Assembly: GCA_023393715.1 (NCBI GenBank)
Contig: JAEXCD010000103.1
Location: 1-12,659 of the forward strand
DNA from: Bacillota bacterium
GTDB lineage: Bacteria; Bacillota; Clostridia; Tissierellales; Peptoniphilaceae
Direction: 5' to 3'
Length of the DNA: 12,659 nucleotides
In this document: in pieces, positions 1 to 6,786 of the stretch
Position numbering within the stretch: the first letter of the stretch is position 1
How the letters are laid out: every line of letters begins with the position of its first letter
Notes under the pieces: generated by a model
Told to the model about the DNA's origin: nothing
The model's input: the letters and a program-made list of their open reading frames with translations, nothing else
The model's database searches: none
Program-made: the position numbers and the translations under genes

Positions 1-456
1 TCGTCAAAGGGAAAAAAGGACAGCACTGCACAGATCATTGACGAATTGGCTTCGACCGGCGCGTTCACACACGGCATCGCGGTTCGGCCGGGGAAGCCGA
101 CGATCCTGGGCTTTGATGCGCCGACAAGGACCGGGCTGATCGGCCTTCCGGGACATCCGGTCGCGGCATTGCTTTTGTTTCGGCTCATCGTCGGCGAACT
201 GTGGGTGCGGTATACCGGAGGCGCGCGCGAAGCAATCCCTCACGGCCGATGGGGGAAAATGGCGGTCAATGTCGCCGCATCGCCGGGGCGAAAGACGTTT
301 CAGCTCGTTCGCTTCCGGGAGGACGGACTCGTCGTGCCGGTGCCTGGGGCGTCGGGTCTGATTCGAACGATGTCGGAGGCGGATGGATACATCGTTCTTG
401 AAATCAATGACGAAGGCGTTCGCGCGGATGAAAGCGTGTGGGTATATGCATTATGA
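1..456 (+). CDS. moeA: MoeA-type molybdopterin molybdotransferase, C-terminal part (5' end outside window)
   Basis: Frame 1 is open from the first base to the TGA at 454-456, giving 151 residues of a MoeA-family protein whose N-terminus lies upstream. MoeA inserts molybdate (or tungstate in some lineages) into adenylylated molybdopterin in the cytoplasm. The visible part begins in the MoCF nucleotide-binding domain: an SSKGKKD segment stands where the family has its GGSSxGxxD motif. It continues through THGIAVRPGKP and GLIGLPGHPVAALLLF, both MoeA hallmarks. The last 70 or so residues match the small beta-barrel domain IV (KTFQLVRF, then a glycine-rich turn, then SEADGYIVLE). No start is annotated because none is visible; a TTG at 46 is internal to the domain and is not a start. 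The stop overlaps the ATG of the next moeA (ATGA, 453-456), so the two are almost certainly co-transcribed and translationally coupled. Family is certain; the metal handled is not. Confidence 0.93.
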   Translation, partial: SSKGKKDSTAQIIDELASTGAFTHGIAVRPGKPTILGFDAPTRTGLIGLPGHPVAALLLFRLIVGELWVRYTGGAREAIPHGRWGKMAVNVAASPGRKTFQLVRFREDGLVVPVPGASGLIRTMSEADGYIVLEINDEGVRADESVWVYAL

Positions 457-2363
457 AAAATCGAAACCTGTATTTGAAAACCGTTTCGCCGGAGGAAGCG
501 CTCGCGCGCTATGAAAAAGCGCTGGAAGGGCTGCTGTCGCCGAAAAAAGAGCTGCGGCGGACGATGGAGTCGCTGGGTTATGTCACAGCGGAGGCGATTT
601 ATGCGCAGTGCAGCTCGCCGCTCTACAACTCGGCGGCGATGGACGGGATTGCGGTGCGCGCCGCCCGAACACAGGCCGCTTCCGCCGAGCATCCGCTCGT
701 CCTGACAGAGGGGAGCGATTTTCGAATCGTCGATACGGGCGATCCCGTGCGAACGCCCTTTGATGCCGTCATTATGGCCGAGGACCTCGTTTCGGTCTCA
801 CCGAACCGGGTGATGATCGCGCAGTCCGTTCCCGAATGGCACCACGTTCGTCCCGTGGGTGAGGACGTCGTGGAGGGGGAGCTCGTGCTGCCCTCGGGGC
901 ACGAGGTGCGCGGCGTGGACATCGGAGTGCTTTTGGCATCCAAGAATGTCGCAATCTCCGTATTTTCCCGGCCGCGCGTCGGTATTATTCCGACGGGCTC
1001 GGAGCTGATTGCGGCAGATGCGGCGCCGGAGATCGGCGCCATTATCGACTCAAACTCCGGAATGCTTTCCGGATTGGTTCGGGAGTGCCGCGGCGTCCCA
1101 ACGGCGTATGATTCGGTTGTCGATGATCCGGGCGAGCTCAAAGAGGCTGTTTGCAGGGCGTTAGCGGAACAGGACGTCGTGCTGCTTAACGCCGGCTCTT
1201 CGGCCGGAACGGAGGACTACTCCGTCGAGGTGCTTCGGTCCATGGGCGAGGTCGTCGTGCACGGCGTGGCGATCAAGCCGGGCAAGCCGGTCATCTTAGC
1301 AGTCGTACAGGGTAAGCCGGTCATCGGCCTTCCGGGGTATCCGGTCAGCGCTTATATTGCCTTTCAGCAGTTCGTCCGCCCGCTTCTGCTCCGGCTGGCG
1401 GGCAATCGGTCGGCGCAGAGCGACCGGCTGGAAGCGGTTTTAACGCGGCGCATCGTTTCGTCGCTGAAGCATCGGGAGTATGTTCGCGTCAAGGTCGGAA
1501 AGGTGGGCGATCGCTACGTCGCCGCGCCGTTATCGCGCGGCGCAGGCGCGGCAATGAGTCTGGTTCGCGCCGACGGATTTCTCGTGATCGACCAGCACTC
1601 AGAGGGTCTGGAGGCGGGGTCTCGTGTCGCGATCGAATTGCTTCGCCCCCGCCGTGCGATCGAGGGGACATTGATGTCCGTCGGGTCACACGATATGCTT
1701 ATGGATCTGCTCGACGATCTCGCAGCACAGAAGTATCCGGGCATGAGTATCAGCTCCAGCCACGTCGGCTCAATGGGCGGGCTGATGGCGCTGCAGCGCG
1801 GAGAAACCGTGCTTGCGCCGACGCACCTGCTCGACGGGCAAACGGGACGGTACAACGAATCGATTCTGAAAAAGCTTTTTCCGCCGGGCGAGGTATCCTT
1901 AATTAAGGGCGTGGACCGCATTCAGGGAATTATGGTAAAGCGAGGCAATCCGCTCGATATTCGCGGTGTTTCGGATTTGGTCAGGGGGCGCTTTGTCAAC
2001 CGACAGCGCGGTTCCGGGACGCGCGTTCTGCTCGACTATCTGCTGCAGCGGCAAGGGATTTGCGCCGAAAAAATTTATGGGTACGAAAAGGAAGCGACCA
2101 CTCATATGGCGGTCGCCGCTGCGGTCAGCGGAGAGGACGCCGACTGCGGCGTGGGGATTCAATCGGCGGCGGAGGCGATGGGGTTGGATTTTATTCCGGT
2201 CGGAAAAGAGGAATATGATTTTGCTGTTCGAACGGTCGATCTTGCACATCCGTCGGTCGCTGCGTTCCGGTCCCTGCTGTGCTCCGCTGAATTTCGATGT
2301 GCGCTGGAGCAAAGGGGCGGATATGGATTTTCGCACACCGGCGAGGTTCGAACCATCCGCTGA
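453..2363 (+). CDS. moeA: MoeA fused to a PBP-like substrate-binding domain
   Basis: This 636-residue protein is much longer than a standard MoeA (about 400). Residues 1-400 are a complete MoeA: SPLYNSAAMDGIAV (55-68), DTGDPV (94-99), MAEDLV (108-113), NAGSSAGTEDY (246-256, MoCF motif), HGVAIKPGKPVI (270-281), GLPGYPVSA (292-300) and a domain IV ending near 400. From about 405 to 620 follows a domain like the periplasmic-binding-protein fold found C-terminal to some MoeA proteins. Its markers are LAPTHLLDG (454-462), an NRQRGSGTR loop (516-524) and CGVGIQSAAEAMGL (565-578). It has no signal peptide, so it probably senses or delivers the oxyanion in the cytoplasm (inference). A GTG at 438 would add five residues. 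The ATG at 453 is preferred because it makes an ATGA overlap with the upstream stop; no good Shine-Dalgarno is visible, which fits coupled re-initiation. A paralogue of the gene just before it. Confidence 0.93.
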   Translation: MKNRNLYLKTVSPEEALARYEKALEGLLSPKKELRRTMESLGYVTAEAIYAQCSSPLYNSAAMDGIAVRAARTQAASAEHPLVLTEGSDFRIVDTGDPVRTPFDAVIMAEDLVSVSPNRVMIAQSVPEWHHVRPVGEDVVEGELVLPSGHEVRGVDIGVLLASKNVAISVFSRPRVGIIPTGSELIAADAAPEIGAIIDSNSGMLSGLVRECRGVPTAYDSVVDDPGELKEAVCRALAEQDVVLLNAGSSAGTEDYSVEVLRSMGEVVVHGVAIKPGKPVILAVVQGKPVIGLPGYPVSAYIAFQQFVRPLLLRLAGNRSAQSDRLEAVLTRRIVSSLKHREYVRVKVGKVGDRYVAAPLSRGAGAAMSLVRADGFLVIDQHSEGLEAGSRVAIELLRPRRAIEGTLMSVGSHDMLMDLLDDLAAQKYPGMSISSSHVGSMGGLMALQRGETVLAPTHLLDGQTGRYNESILKKLFPPGEVSLIKGVDRIQGIMVKRGNPLDIRGVSDLVRGRFVNRQRGSGTRVLLDYLLQRQGICAEKIYGYEKEATTHMAVAAAVSGEDADCGVGIQSAAEAMGLDFIPVGKEEYDFAVRTVDLAHPSVAAFRSLLCSAEFRCALEQRGGYGFSHTGEVRTIR

Positions 2364-2409
2364 GCAGAAAACGGCGAGGGATGGATTCCTATTCATCACA
2401 CAGAACATA

Positions 2410-2444
2410 AAAAGGCCCGGCGACATTTTGTCGCCGGGCCTTTT
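2410..2444. terminator. Strong bidirectional intrinsic terminator
   Basis: A perfect 16-bp inverted repeat (AAAAGGCCCGGCGACA, TTT loop, TGTCGCCGGGCCTTTT) lies 46 bases after the moeA stop and about 130 bases past the end of the convergent polyferredoxin-ADH gene. The GC-rich core is followed by T4 on the plus strand and by T5 on the minus strand, so it can end both transcripts. Confidence 0.93.
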
Positions 2445-2575
2445 GGTGCGCATAAGTCGTTAAACACGAAGATAATGTTTTTATTCGCGCACCTGCGCAT
2501 GCAGCGGATCAGCCAGCGGAAGGATGTGTTTCTGAAGCGTCTATATGAAGACCGGTTGATTTCGCTGCAGTATTG

Positions 2576-4219
2576 CTAAATTTTTCCTCGAATGGTGTCG
2601 AGACATTTGATAAAATCCGCTTTTTCCCAGATTACGGGAACGGGATAGAGCGGATTGGCCTCCTTCATCGCCCATTCGATAATCCGATCGTAATCCTCAT
2701 CGCGAATATTGTCAAGATGTCGGGGAATATCCATGGCGCGTTCGAGCTCCTCGATCCACGTCAGGAACCAGTCGGCTTTCTGTGCATCGTCGCCTTCCCG
2801 GTATCCGCAGACCTCTGCGAGGCGGGCGAGACGCTCGTGTACCGCCGGGCCGAATTGGCGCATGACGTGCGGCAAAATGACGGCCATGGCCAGTCCGTGC
2901 GGCGTACCGTAAAGTCCGCCGAGCGTGTGGCCGATGGCGTGAACATAGCCGACGCAGCCGCGCGTAAAGGCACGTCCCGCTTTGAAGGCGGCAAGCATCA
3001 TGTTCATGCGCGCATCGGAATTTTCGGGCTCTTCGCAGCAGGTGAGAAGGTTGTTGTAAATGAGGCGTACAGCCTCCATAGCGTATTCGTTTTCCAGCCT
3101 CGTATTATAGGTGCGGTTGGTAAAGGCTTCGACGGCGTGACACATCGCATCCATTCCCGTTGTCGAGGTTACTTTTTTCGGCAGCCCCTTCGTCAGCTCC
3201 GGGTCGAGAATAGCGTATTTCGGCATGAGGCAGGTATCGTTGAGCGAGGCCTTGTGATGCGTCTGAGAGTCTGTAATTACTGCGGCGACGGTGGTTTCCG
3301 AGCCGGTACCCGAGGTGGTCGGGACGGCAAAGATGGCGGGGATGCGGCGCAAAACCCTGAACAGGCCGTGCAGCTGCGCGAGCGTCTTTTTCGGACGCGC
3401 GATCATGGCGCCGATGCCCTTTGCGCAGTCCATCGGCGAGCCGCCGCCAAAGGCAATCATCGCTTCACAGTCATGTTCCCGAAAGAGCTTTGCTCCCTCC
3501 TGAAGATTCCGATCGGTCGGATTGGGCTGCACGCCGTCATATACGACGTATTGCAGGCCCAGAGCGGCCATCTCGTCAAACAGTCCGTCGAGCATATGTA
3601 ATTGGCGATGCAGTACCTCATCCGTGACGACGAGGACTTTTTGGATGCCCTTGCTCTGAATGAGCGCAGGAAGCCTTCGAACCGAACCGGGACCCTCTAT
3701 GGTTTGGGGTACGCCCCAGGGAATAAAGTACATGCCGATTTTGAGTACGCCCTGATAGATTCTGCAATACACTTTTCCCATGTTCCATTTCTCCTTTTCT
3801 GGCAGATCATTCGGGAAGGAAATCGCGTGAATGGGGCAGACGCTTTGACATATTTTACAGCCAATGCACTGATCGCTTCGCGCGAGGATGGCGATGGTCT
3901 GAATATCGCCGTGGTATTTCGCCGACTCGATTTCCAAACAGTTTCCGGGACAATTCTGAACGCAGACGGAGCAGCCGACACACGTTGCCCGGTCAATAAT
4001 CGGCTTCGGCCATTCCTTTTTTGGGATTCGGCTGAGGCTTTGCCCCTGCTCGTCCCGTATGGCGCCGAAGCCGCACACGTTGGCACAGTAGCCGCATTCG
4101 ATGCAGAGGCTGGCGTCGATGGTCTGACGCTGCTTTTTTTCACCGAAGATCGCGCCCTGCGGGCAGCCGCGATGACAGAGCATGCATCCGATGCAATCCG
4201 GGGAAATTTGATAAGCCAT
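2576..4219 (-). CDS. Fusion: four-cluster polyferredoxin + iron-containing alcohol dehydrogenase
   Basis: One uninterrupted 547-residue frame. Residues 1-146 hold four CxxCxxCxxxC motifs (C9/12/15/19, C39/42/45/49, C80/83/86/90, C118/121/124/128), predicting four [4Fe-4S] clusters. This resembles a stand-alone polyferredoxin such as the AorA subunit of Aromatoleum AOR. Residues 147-547 are a full-length group III (iron-containing) alcohol dehydrogenase: GGGSPMDCAKGIG dinucleotide motif (258-270), PTTSGTGSE (300-308), and metal ligands D357, H361, H427 and H441 with the same D-x3-H and 14-residue H-H spacing as FucO. The likely role is NAD(P)H-dependent aldehyde/alcohol interconversion wired to ferredoxin-level electrons. 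Start: ATG at 4219 after GGAGG (4225-4229, 5-base spacer). It is the last gene of the AOR operon, 12 bases after the MoaD-like gene. Odd point: M147 has its own good ribosome binding site, so a separate 401-residue ADH may also be made. Domain calls are firm; the physiological substrate is unknown. Confidence 0.93.
   Translation of the reverse strand: MAYQISPDCIGCMLCHRGCPQGAIFGEKKQRQTIDASLCIECGYCANVCGFGAIRDEQGQSLSRIPKKEWPKPIIDRATCVGCSVCVQNCPGNCLEIESAKYHGDIQTIAILARSDQCIGCKICQSVCPIHAISFPNDLPEKEKWNMGKVYCRIYQGVLKIGMYFIPWGVPQTIEGPGSVRRLPALIQSKGIQKVLVVTDEVLHRQLHMLDGLFDEMAALGLQYVVYDGVQPNPTDRNLQEGAKLFREHDCEAMIAFGGGSPMDCAKGIGAMIARPKKTLAQLHGLFRVLRRIPAIFAVPTTSGTGSETTVAAVITDSQTHHKASLNDTCLMPKYAILDPELTKGLPKKVTSTTGMDAMCHAVEAFTNRTYNTRLENEYAMEAVRLIYNNLLTCCEEPENSDARMNMMLAAFKAGRAFTRGCVGYVHAIGHTLGGLYGTPHGLAMAVILPHVMRQFGPAVHERLARLAEVCGYREGDDAQKADWFLTWIEELERAMDIPRHLDNIRDEDYDRIIEWAMKEANPLYPVPVIWEKADFIKCLDTIRGKI
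3779..3796 (-). promoter_or_regulatory. Internal ribosome binding site and ATG inside the fusion gene
   Basis: On the minus strand AAGGAG (3796-3791) lies 9 bases before an in-frame ATG (3781-3779, M147 of the fusion). From there the frame encodes 401 residues, a normal size for an iron-containing ADH, starting MGKVYCRIYQGVLKIGMYF, which from memory resembles the natural start of this ADH subfamily. The hexamer is also simply the codons for Lys-Glu, so chance is possible. Confidence 0.6.
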
Positions 4220-4231
4220 GGACGCCTCCGA

Positions 4232-4465
4232 TCAGCCGCCGCCCGACGGAGAGAGGAGCATGAGCTCGTCTCCGTCGGCGAGTCGGGCGCGTATGCCGCA
4301 GGGGGCGCCGTTTAAGACAAACAGACATCTGCGAAATTCCTTTTCCTCATGTCCGGTTTCGCGGGCCAGGATGCGGCAGACTTCTGTGATATTCGCTGCC
4401 TCGACGTCCATTCCCTGAAAGCCGATTCGGATTCGCAGTGATCCGAATAATCTAACTCGAACCAT
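4232..4465 (-). CDS. MoaD/ThiS-like sulfur carrier protein
   Basis: A 77-residue ubiquitin-like protein starting MVRVRLFGSLRIRIG and ending DELMLLSPSGGG. The small size, the N-terminal VRVRLFG strand, the NGAPCGIRARLADGDELMLL segment and the C-terminal glycines are typical of MoaD, whose last glycine is thiocarboxylated to donate the two dithiolene sulfurs of molybdopterin. The start at 4465 is chosen over an upstream in-frame ATG (4495) because AAGGAGG (4477-4471) lies 5 bases before it and the family begins here. The gene overlaps the end of the AOR gene by 14 bases, so its ribosome binding site sits inside AOR codons and translation is probably coupled. A dedicated MoaD next to an AOR gene is a known arrangement and suggests tungstopterin supply for that enzyme. 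ThiS is the alternative, but no thiamin gene is nearby. The tail has three glycines rather than the usual two. Confidence 0.88.
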   Translation of the reverse strand: MVRVRLFGSLRIRIGFQGMDVEAANITEVCRILARETGHEEKEFRRCLFVLNGAPCGIRARLADGDELMLLSPSGGG

Positions 4466-6455
4466 GTACACCTCCTTGCCGGCGAAATTCCTCACACGTC
4501 GCCTGATAACTGGAAAGCCGGTGGAGACGGAGCTTTCGCAGGGTTTTTGGCGTTGGGATGCCGTTTTGTGTCCATCCGCGCGCGCGGTAATAGGTGCTTT
4601 TCATTCGCTCCAGAGGGACCTTCGTCGTCGGATCCTTGGCATTTTGAGGCACGTCCGTGAGCCTTGAGGGCAGGGAATCATCCTTCCGGGAGATGCCAAA
4701 GCGCGTGTTGATATGCCGCTCCAGCGTATAGCCTCTTTTTCCCGTTTTCAGGTAGCTGCCAAAGGTTACGGGCATTCCCGTCGCATAATGCAATGCCCTG
4801 GTCTGCGGGAAAATGACGGGCAGATGCAGGCGGAGTGCGGAGGGATGCCGGTTGATCGCGCGCAAAACACCGCCGATTCGGGGGACAAGCCAGCAGAAGG
4901 CGCGGGTCAGCACGCTGTGCGGATTTTTGAGCAGGAACGGCGGGAGAAAGCCGTACGCGGTGAACAGACATTGTCCGCTCGCCGAAACCGCCTCCATCAG
5001 ATCCTGAAAGAGCACGGTGAAGTCGGGTTTCCCGTGCGGATTTTGCTGATCGACGGACAGCGCCAGACCTTCGAAGAGGATCATGTATCCTCCGTTCAGG
5101 TGGCATCCGCCGCGGTTGGACACGGCGTAGCCCAGTCCCAGGCCGACGGATCGGCGCGGCTCATAGGCGGCGAGCTCCATGCCCTTCGAGTGGTTCGCAA
5201 ATTCTTCGCCGCCGTATTTTTTCGAGCACCACCTTGAGCCGTTGGCGAGCTCATCGCCAATGCCCCGGCGATAGGCGATGTCTTCGAATACCTTTGAAAT
5301 CCGATCGATATCCTTCGGCTCGAAGGAGAGGCCGTTGTCCCAAAGCCCCTTTTCGTTTGCCTCCATGGCGTAGCCGAGTGTCGAAGCCGCCGAAATGGTA
5401 TCCATGCCGAGCTCGTCCAGCTCGTAATTCCATCGCAGGATCGCTTCCAGATTGCTGTTGAGAATGCCGCCGCCCAAAAGCCCCAACGTCTCCAATTCCG
5501 GCCCTTTTACGGGACGGCCGTTGACCTCCACCGTACGCGCGCATTTCATCGGGCAGGTGAGGCAGCCCTTGTTGACGATGTTGTATTTTTCCGCCAGCAG
5601 CTCCCCGGAGACCTGTTCGAAATGCTCGAACTGCCCGTAGTTGTAATTTTTTGTGGCAAGCTGCCCGCGCATTTGCATGATGGATACCAGTCCTGCCGTT
5701 CCCATGCGGGGCAGCTGATCGCCGCAGAGCGGATGATTTTTGAGATAGCGGAACCATTTTTTATTCAGTTTATCCAGCTTTTTTTTATTGAAGACGGGTA
5801 CCTGATGCGTGCCGGTTGCCGTAACGGCCTTGAGATTCTTCGAGCCGAATACACAGCCGACGCCGCCGCGCCCGGCAACGCGTTCATTGGAGACGACGCC
5901 TGCGTAGAGCACGAGATTTTCGCCGGCCGGGCCGATGACCAGCTTTCCGCTCTTTACCGGTTTTTTATTTTCACACCGCTCCTGCAAGGCCCGATCGAGG
6001 TATTCCTGCGCCGCGCCGGTGTACATGCCGCGCATCTCGGAGGCGTCGTGAAAGGTAATCCGGTCATTGTTGATTTCAAGCCACAGAGGAAACGAGCTTT
6101 TTCCGCAGAGAATCAGGGCGTCAAAGCCCGCCTTCTTGAGATAATAACCGAAATTGCCGCCGCAGTTCGATGAGGTGAGAATCCCGGTCTGCGGGGAACG
6201 CGTCGAAATGTTAAAGCGGCTGGAAGAGGGCGCACCTGTACCCGTAAGCGGCCCCGTGCTGACGACGAGAACGTTTTCTGGGGACAGGGGCTCCGTCTCT
6301 TTCTGAACCATATCCCCGATAATTTTTGCGGCCATGATTTTTCCGCCGTAATAAAGGCGTCGGTCCTCGTCGGTCCAGGGATACTCGCTGCTCGTCTGTG
6401 CGGTGAGATCCACGAGGAGAACCTTGCCCATGTAGCCGCCATACTTGGTAGACAT
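4452..6455 (-). CDS. aor: Tungsten-type aldehyde:ferredoxin oxidoreductase
   Basis: A 667-residue AOR-family protein. These cytoplasmic enzymes use a tungsten bis-pterin and one [4Fe-4S] cluster to oxidise aldehydes to acids with ferredoxin, or reduce acids to aldehydes in reverse. Visible features are the N-terminal GGYMGKVLLVDLT, the pterin-binding STGPLTGTGAPSSSRFNIS (66-84), SSNCGGNFGYYLKKAGFDAL (95-114), AGRGGVGCVFGSKNLKA (194-210), and the cluster cysteines C298-x2-C301-x3-C305 plus C496. These match the C288/291/295/494 pattern known from Pyrococcus furiosus AOR. H452 in RGGCHLNGG probably matches its catalytic-region histidine. It is about 60 residues longer than the archaeal enzyme. 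Roughly 505-560 is a hydrophobic, arginine-containing stretch that could be a lineage-specific insert. Start: ATG 6455 with AAGGAGG (6468-6462) 6 bases upstream. First gene of the operon, behind a SigA-like promoter. Substrate cannot be told from sequence; a related AOR-family enzyme of other specificity is possible. Confidence 0.93.
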   Translation of the reverse strand: MSTKYGGYMGKVLLVDLTAQTSSEYPWTDEDRRLYYGGKIMAAKIIGDMVQKETEPLSPENVLVVSTGPLTGTGAPSSSRFNISTRSPQTGILTSSNCGGNFGYYLKKAGFDALILCGKSSFPLWLEINNDRITFHDASEMRGMYTGAAQEYLDRALQERCENKKPVKSGKLVIGPAGENLVLYAGVVSNERVAGRGGVGCVFGSKNLKAVTATGTHQVPVFNKKKLDKLNKKWFRYLKNHPLCGDQLPRMGTAGLVSIMQMRGQLATKNYNYGQFEHFEQVSGELLAEKYNIVNKGCLTCPMKCARTVEVNGRPVKGPELETLGLLGGGILNSNLEAILRWNYELDELGMDTISAASTLGYAMEANEKGLWDNGLSFEPKDIDRISKVFEDIAYRRGIGDELANGSRWCSKKYGGEEFANHSKGMELAAYEPRRSVGLGLGYAVSNRGGCHLNGGYMILFEGLALSVDQQNPHGKPDFTVLFQDLMEAVSASGQCLFTAYGFLPPFLLKNPHSVLTRAFCWLVPRIGGVLRAINRHPSALRLHLPVIFPQTRALHYATGMPVTFGSYLKTGKRGYTLERHINTRFGISRKDDSLPSRLTDVPQNAKDPTTKVPLERMKSTYYRARGWTQNGIPTPKTLRKLRLHRLSSYQATCEEFRRQGGVHGSS

Positions 6456-6484
6456 GGAAGACCTCCTTACGTGTTGCTAAGCAG

Positions 6485-6513
6485 ATTATACCCCTTTTTT
6501 ATAAAAATTTGAA
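6485..6513 (-). promoter_or_regulatory. SigA-type promoter of the AOR operon
   Basis: On the minus strand, TTCAAA (6513-6508) and a perfect TATAAT (6490-6485) are separated by 17 bases. Transcription would start near 6478, leaving a leader of only about 20-25 bases that contains the AAGGAGG. That is too short for a riboswitch, so control would have to act at the DNA level. Confidence 0.8.
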
Positions 6514-6551
6514 GAGATTGCGGTCGCGTTCGGAGCCGGGGCCTATCGTTT

Positions 6552-6585
6552 TCTCGCCTTTCTCTCGCCTTAAGCGCTCCGCTTA
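6552..6585. promoter_or_regulatory. Direct repeat plus inverted repeat upstream of the AOR promoter (possible operator)
   Basis: TCTCGCCTT occurs at 6552-6560 and again at 6563-6571, an 11-base period of about one helical turn. It runs directly into the inverted repeat TAAGCG-CTC-CGCTTA (6571-6585). The block starts about 40 bp upstream of the -35 box of the AOR operon, where an activator would bind. No regulator family is recognised. Confidence 0.35.
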
Positions 6586-6689
6586 CACACAGATGACAAG
6601 CGATGCAGAAAGCGAAAAAACGGCATTGTCATTAAAGACAGGGCAAAAAGGCATAAGGATGACAGGCAGGATTAGGATTAAGATCAGAC

Positions 6690-6720
6690 TTCATAAGAAA
6701 GGGATAAAATATGCTATGAT
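6690..6720 (+). promoter_or_regulatory. Probable extended -10 promoter
   Basis: TGCTATGAT (6712-6720) is a TGn-extended -10 with five of six consensus bases. The best -35-like hexamer, TTCATA (6690-6695), is 19 bases away and weak. It would give a leader of about 60 bases before the ATG at 6787. Confidence 0.45.
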
Positions 6721-6786
6721 AATTAAGTGAAGCAAATGGCATAATATCAAGTAAATGTTTTATTGGGAAAAGGAATGTAAAAAACT

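Larger units (their letters stand above)
6456..6786. other. Intergenic region between divergent AOR operon and small membrane-protein gene
   Basis: About 330 bases without a convincing gene. The left third carries the AOR promoter and the repeat block. From about 6590 rightward the base composition becomes distinctly AT-rich compared with the GC-rich genes around it, and this continues into the next gene. A plausible extended -10 promoter sits at 6712-6720. No terminator hairpin, tRNA or recognisable riboswitch was seen. Confidence 0.7.

Noticed and set aside
2475..2579. A 34-codon plus-strand frame (starting MFLFAHLRMQ) between the terminator and the end of the polyferredoxin-ADH gene
   Set aside because: No good ribosome binding site, it starts just after a strong terminator, and it runs into the convergent gene. 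No family is recognised; it may be chance or a gene remnant.
2573..3601. A 342-codon plus-strand open frame opposite the ADH domain
   Set aside because: Shadow of the ADH reading frame; low-complexity composition, no domain and no ribosome binding site.
6456..6786. A molybdenum/tungsten cofactor riboswitch before the AOR operon
   Set aside because: The predicted transcript leader is only about 20-25 bases, too short for that RNA, and no matching multi-stem fold was seen upstream.
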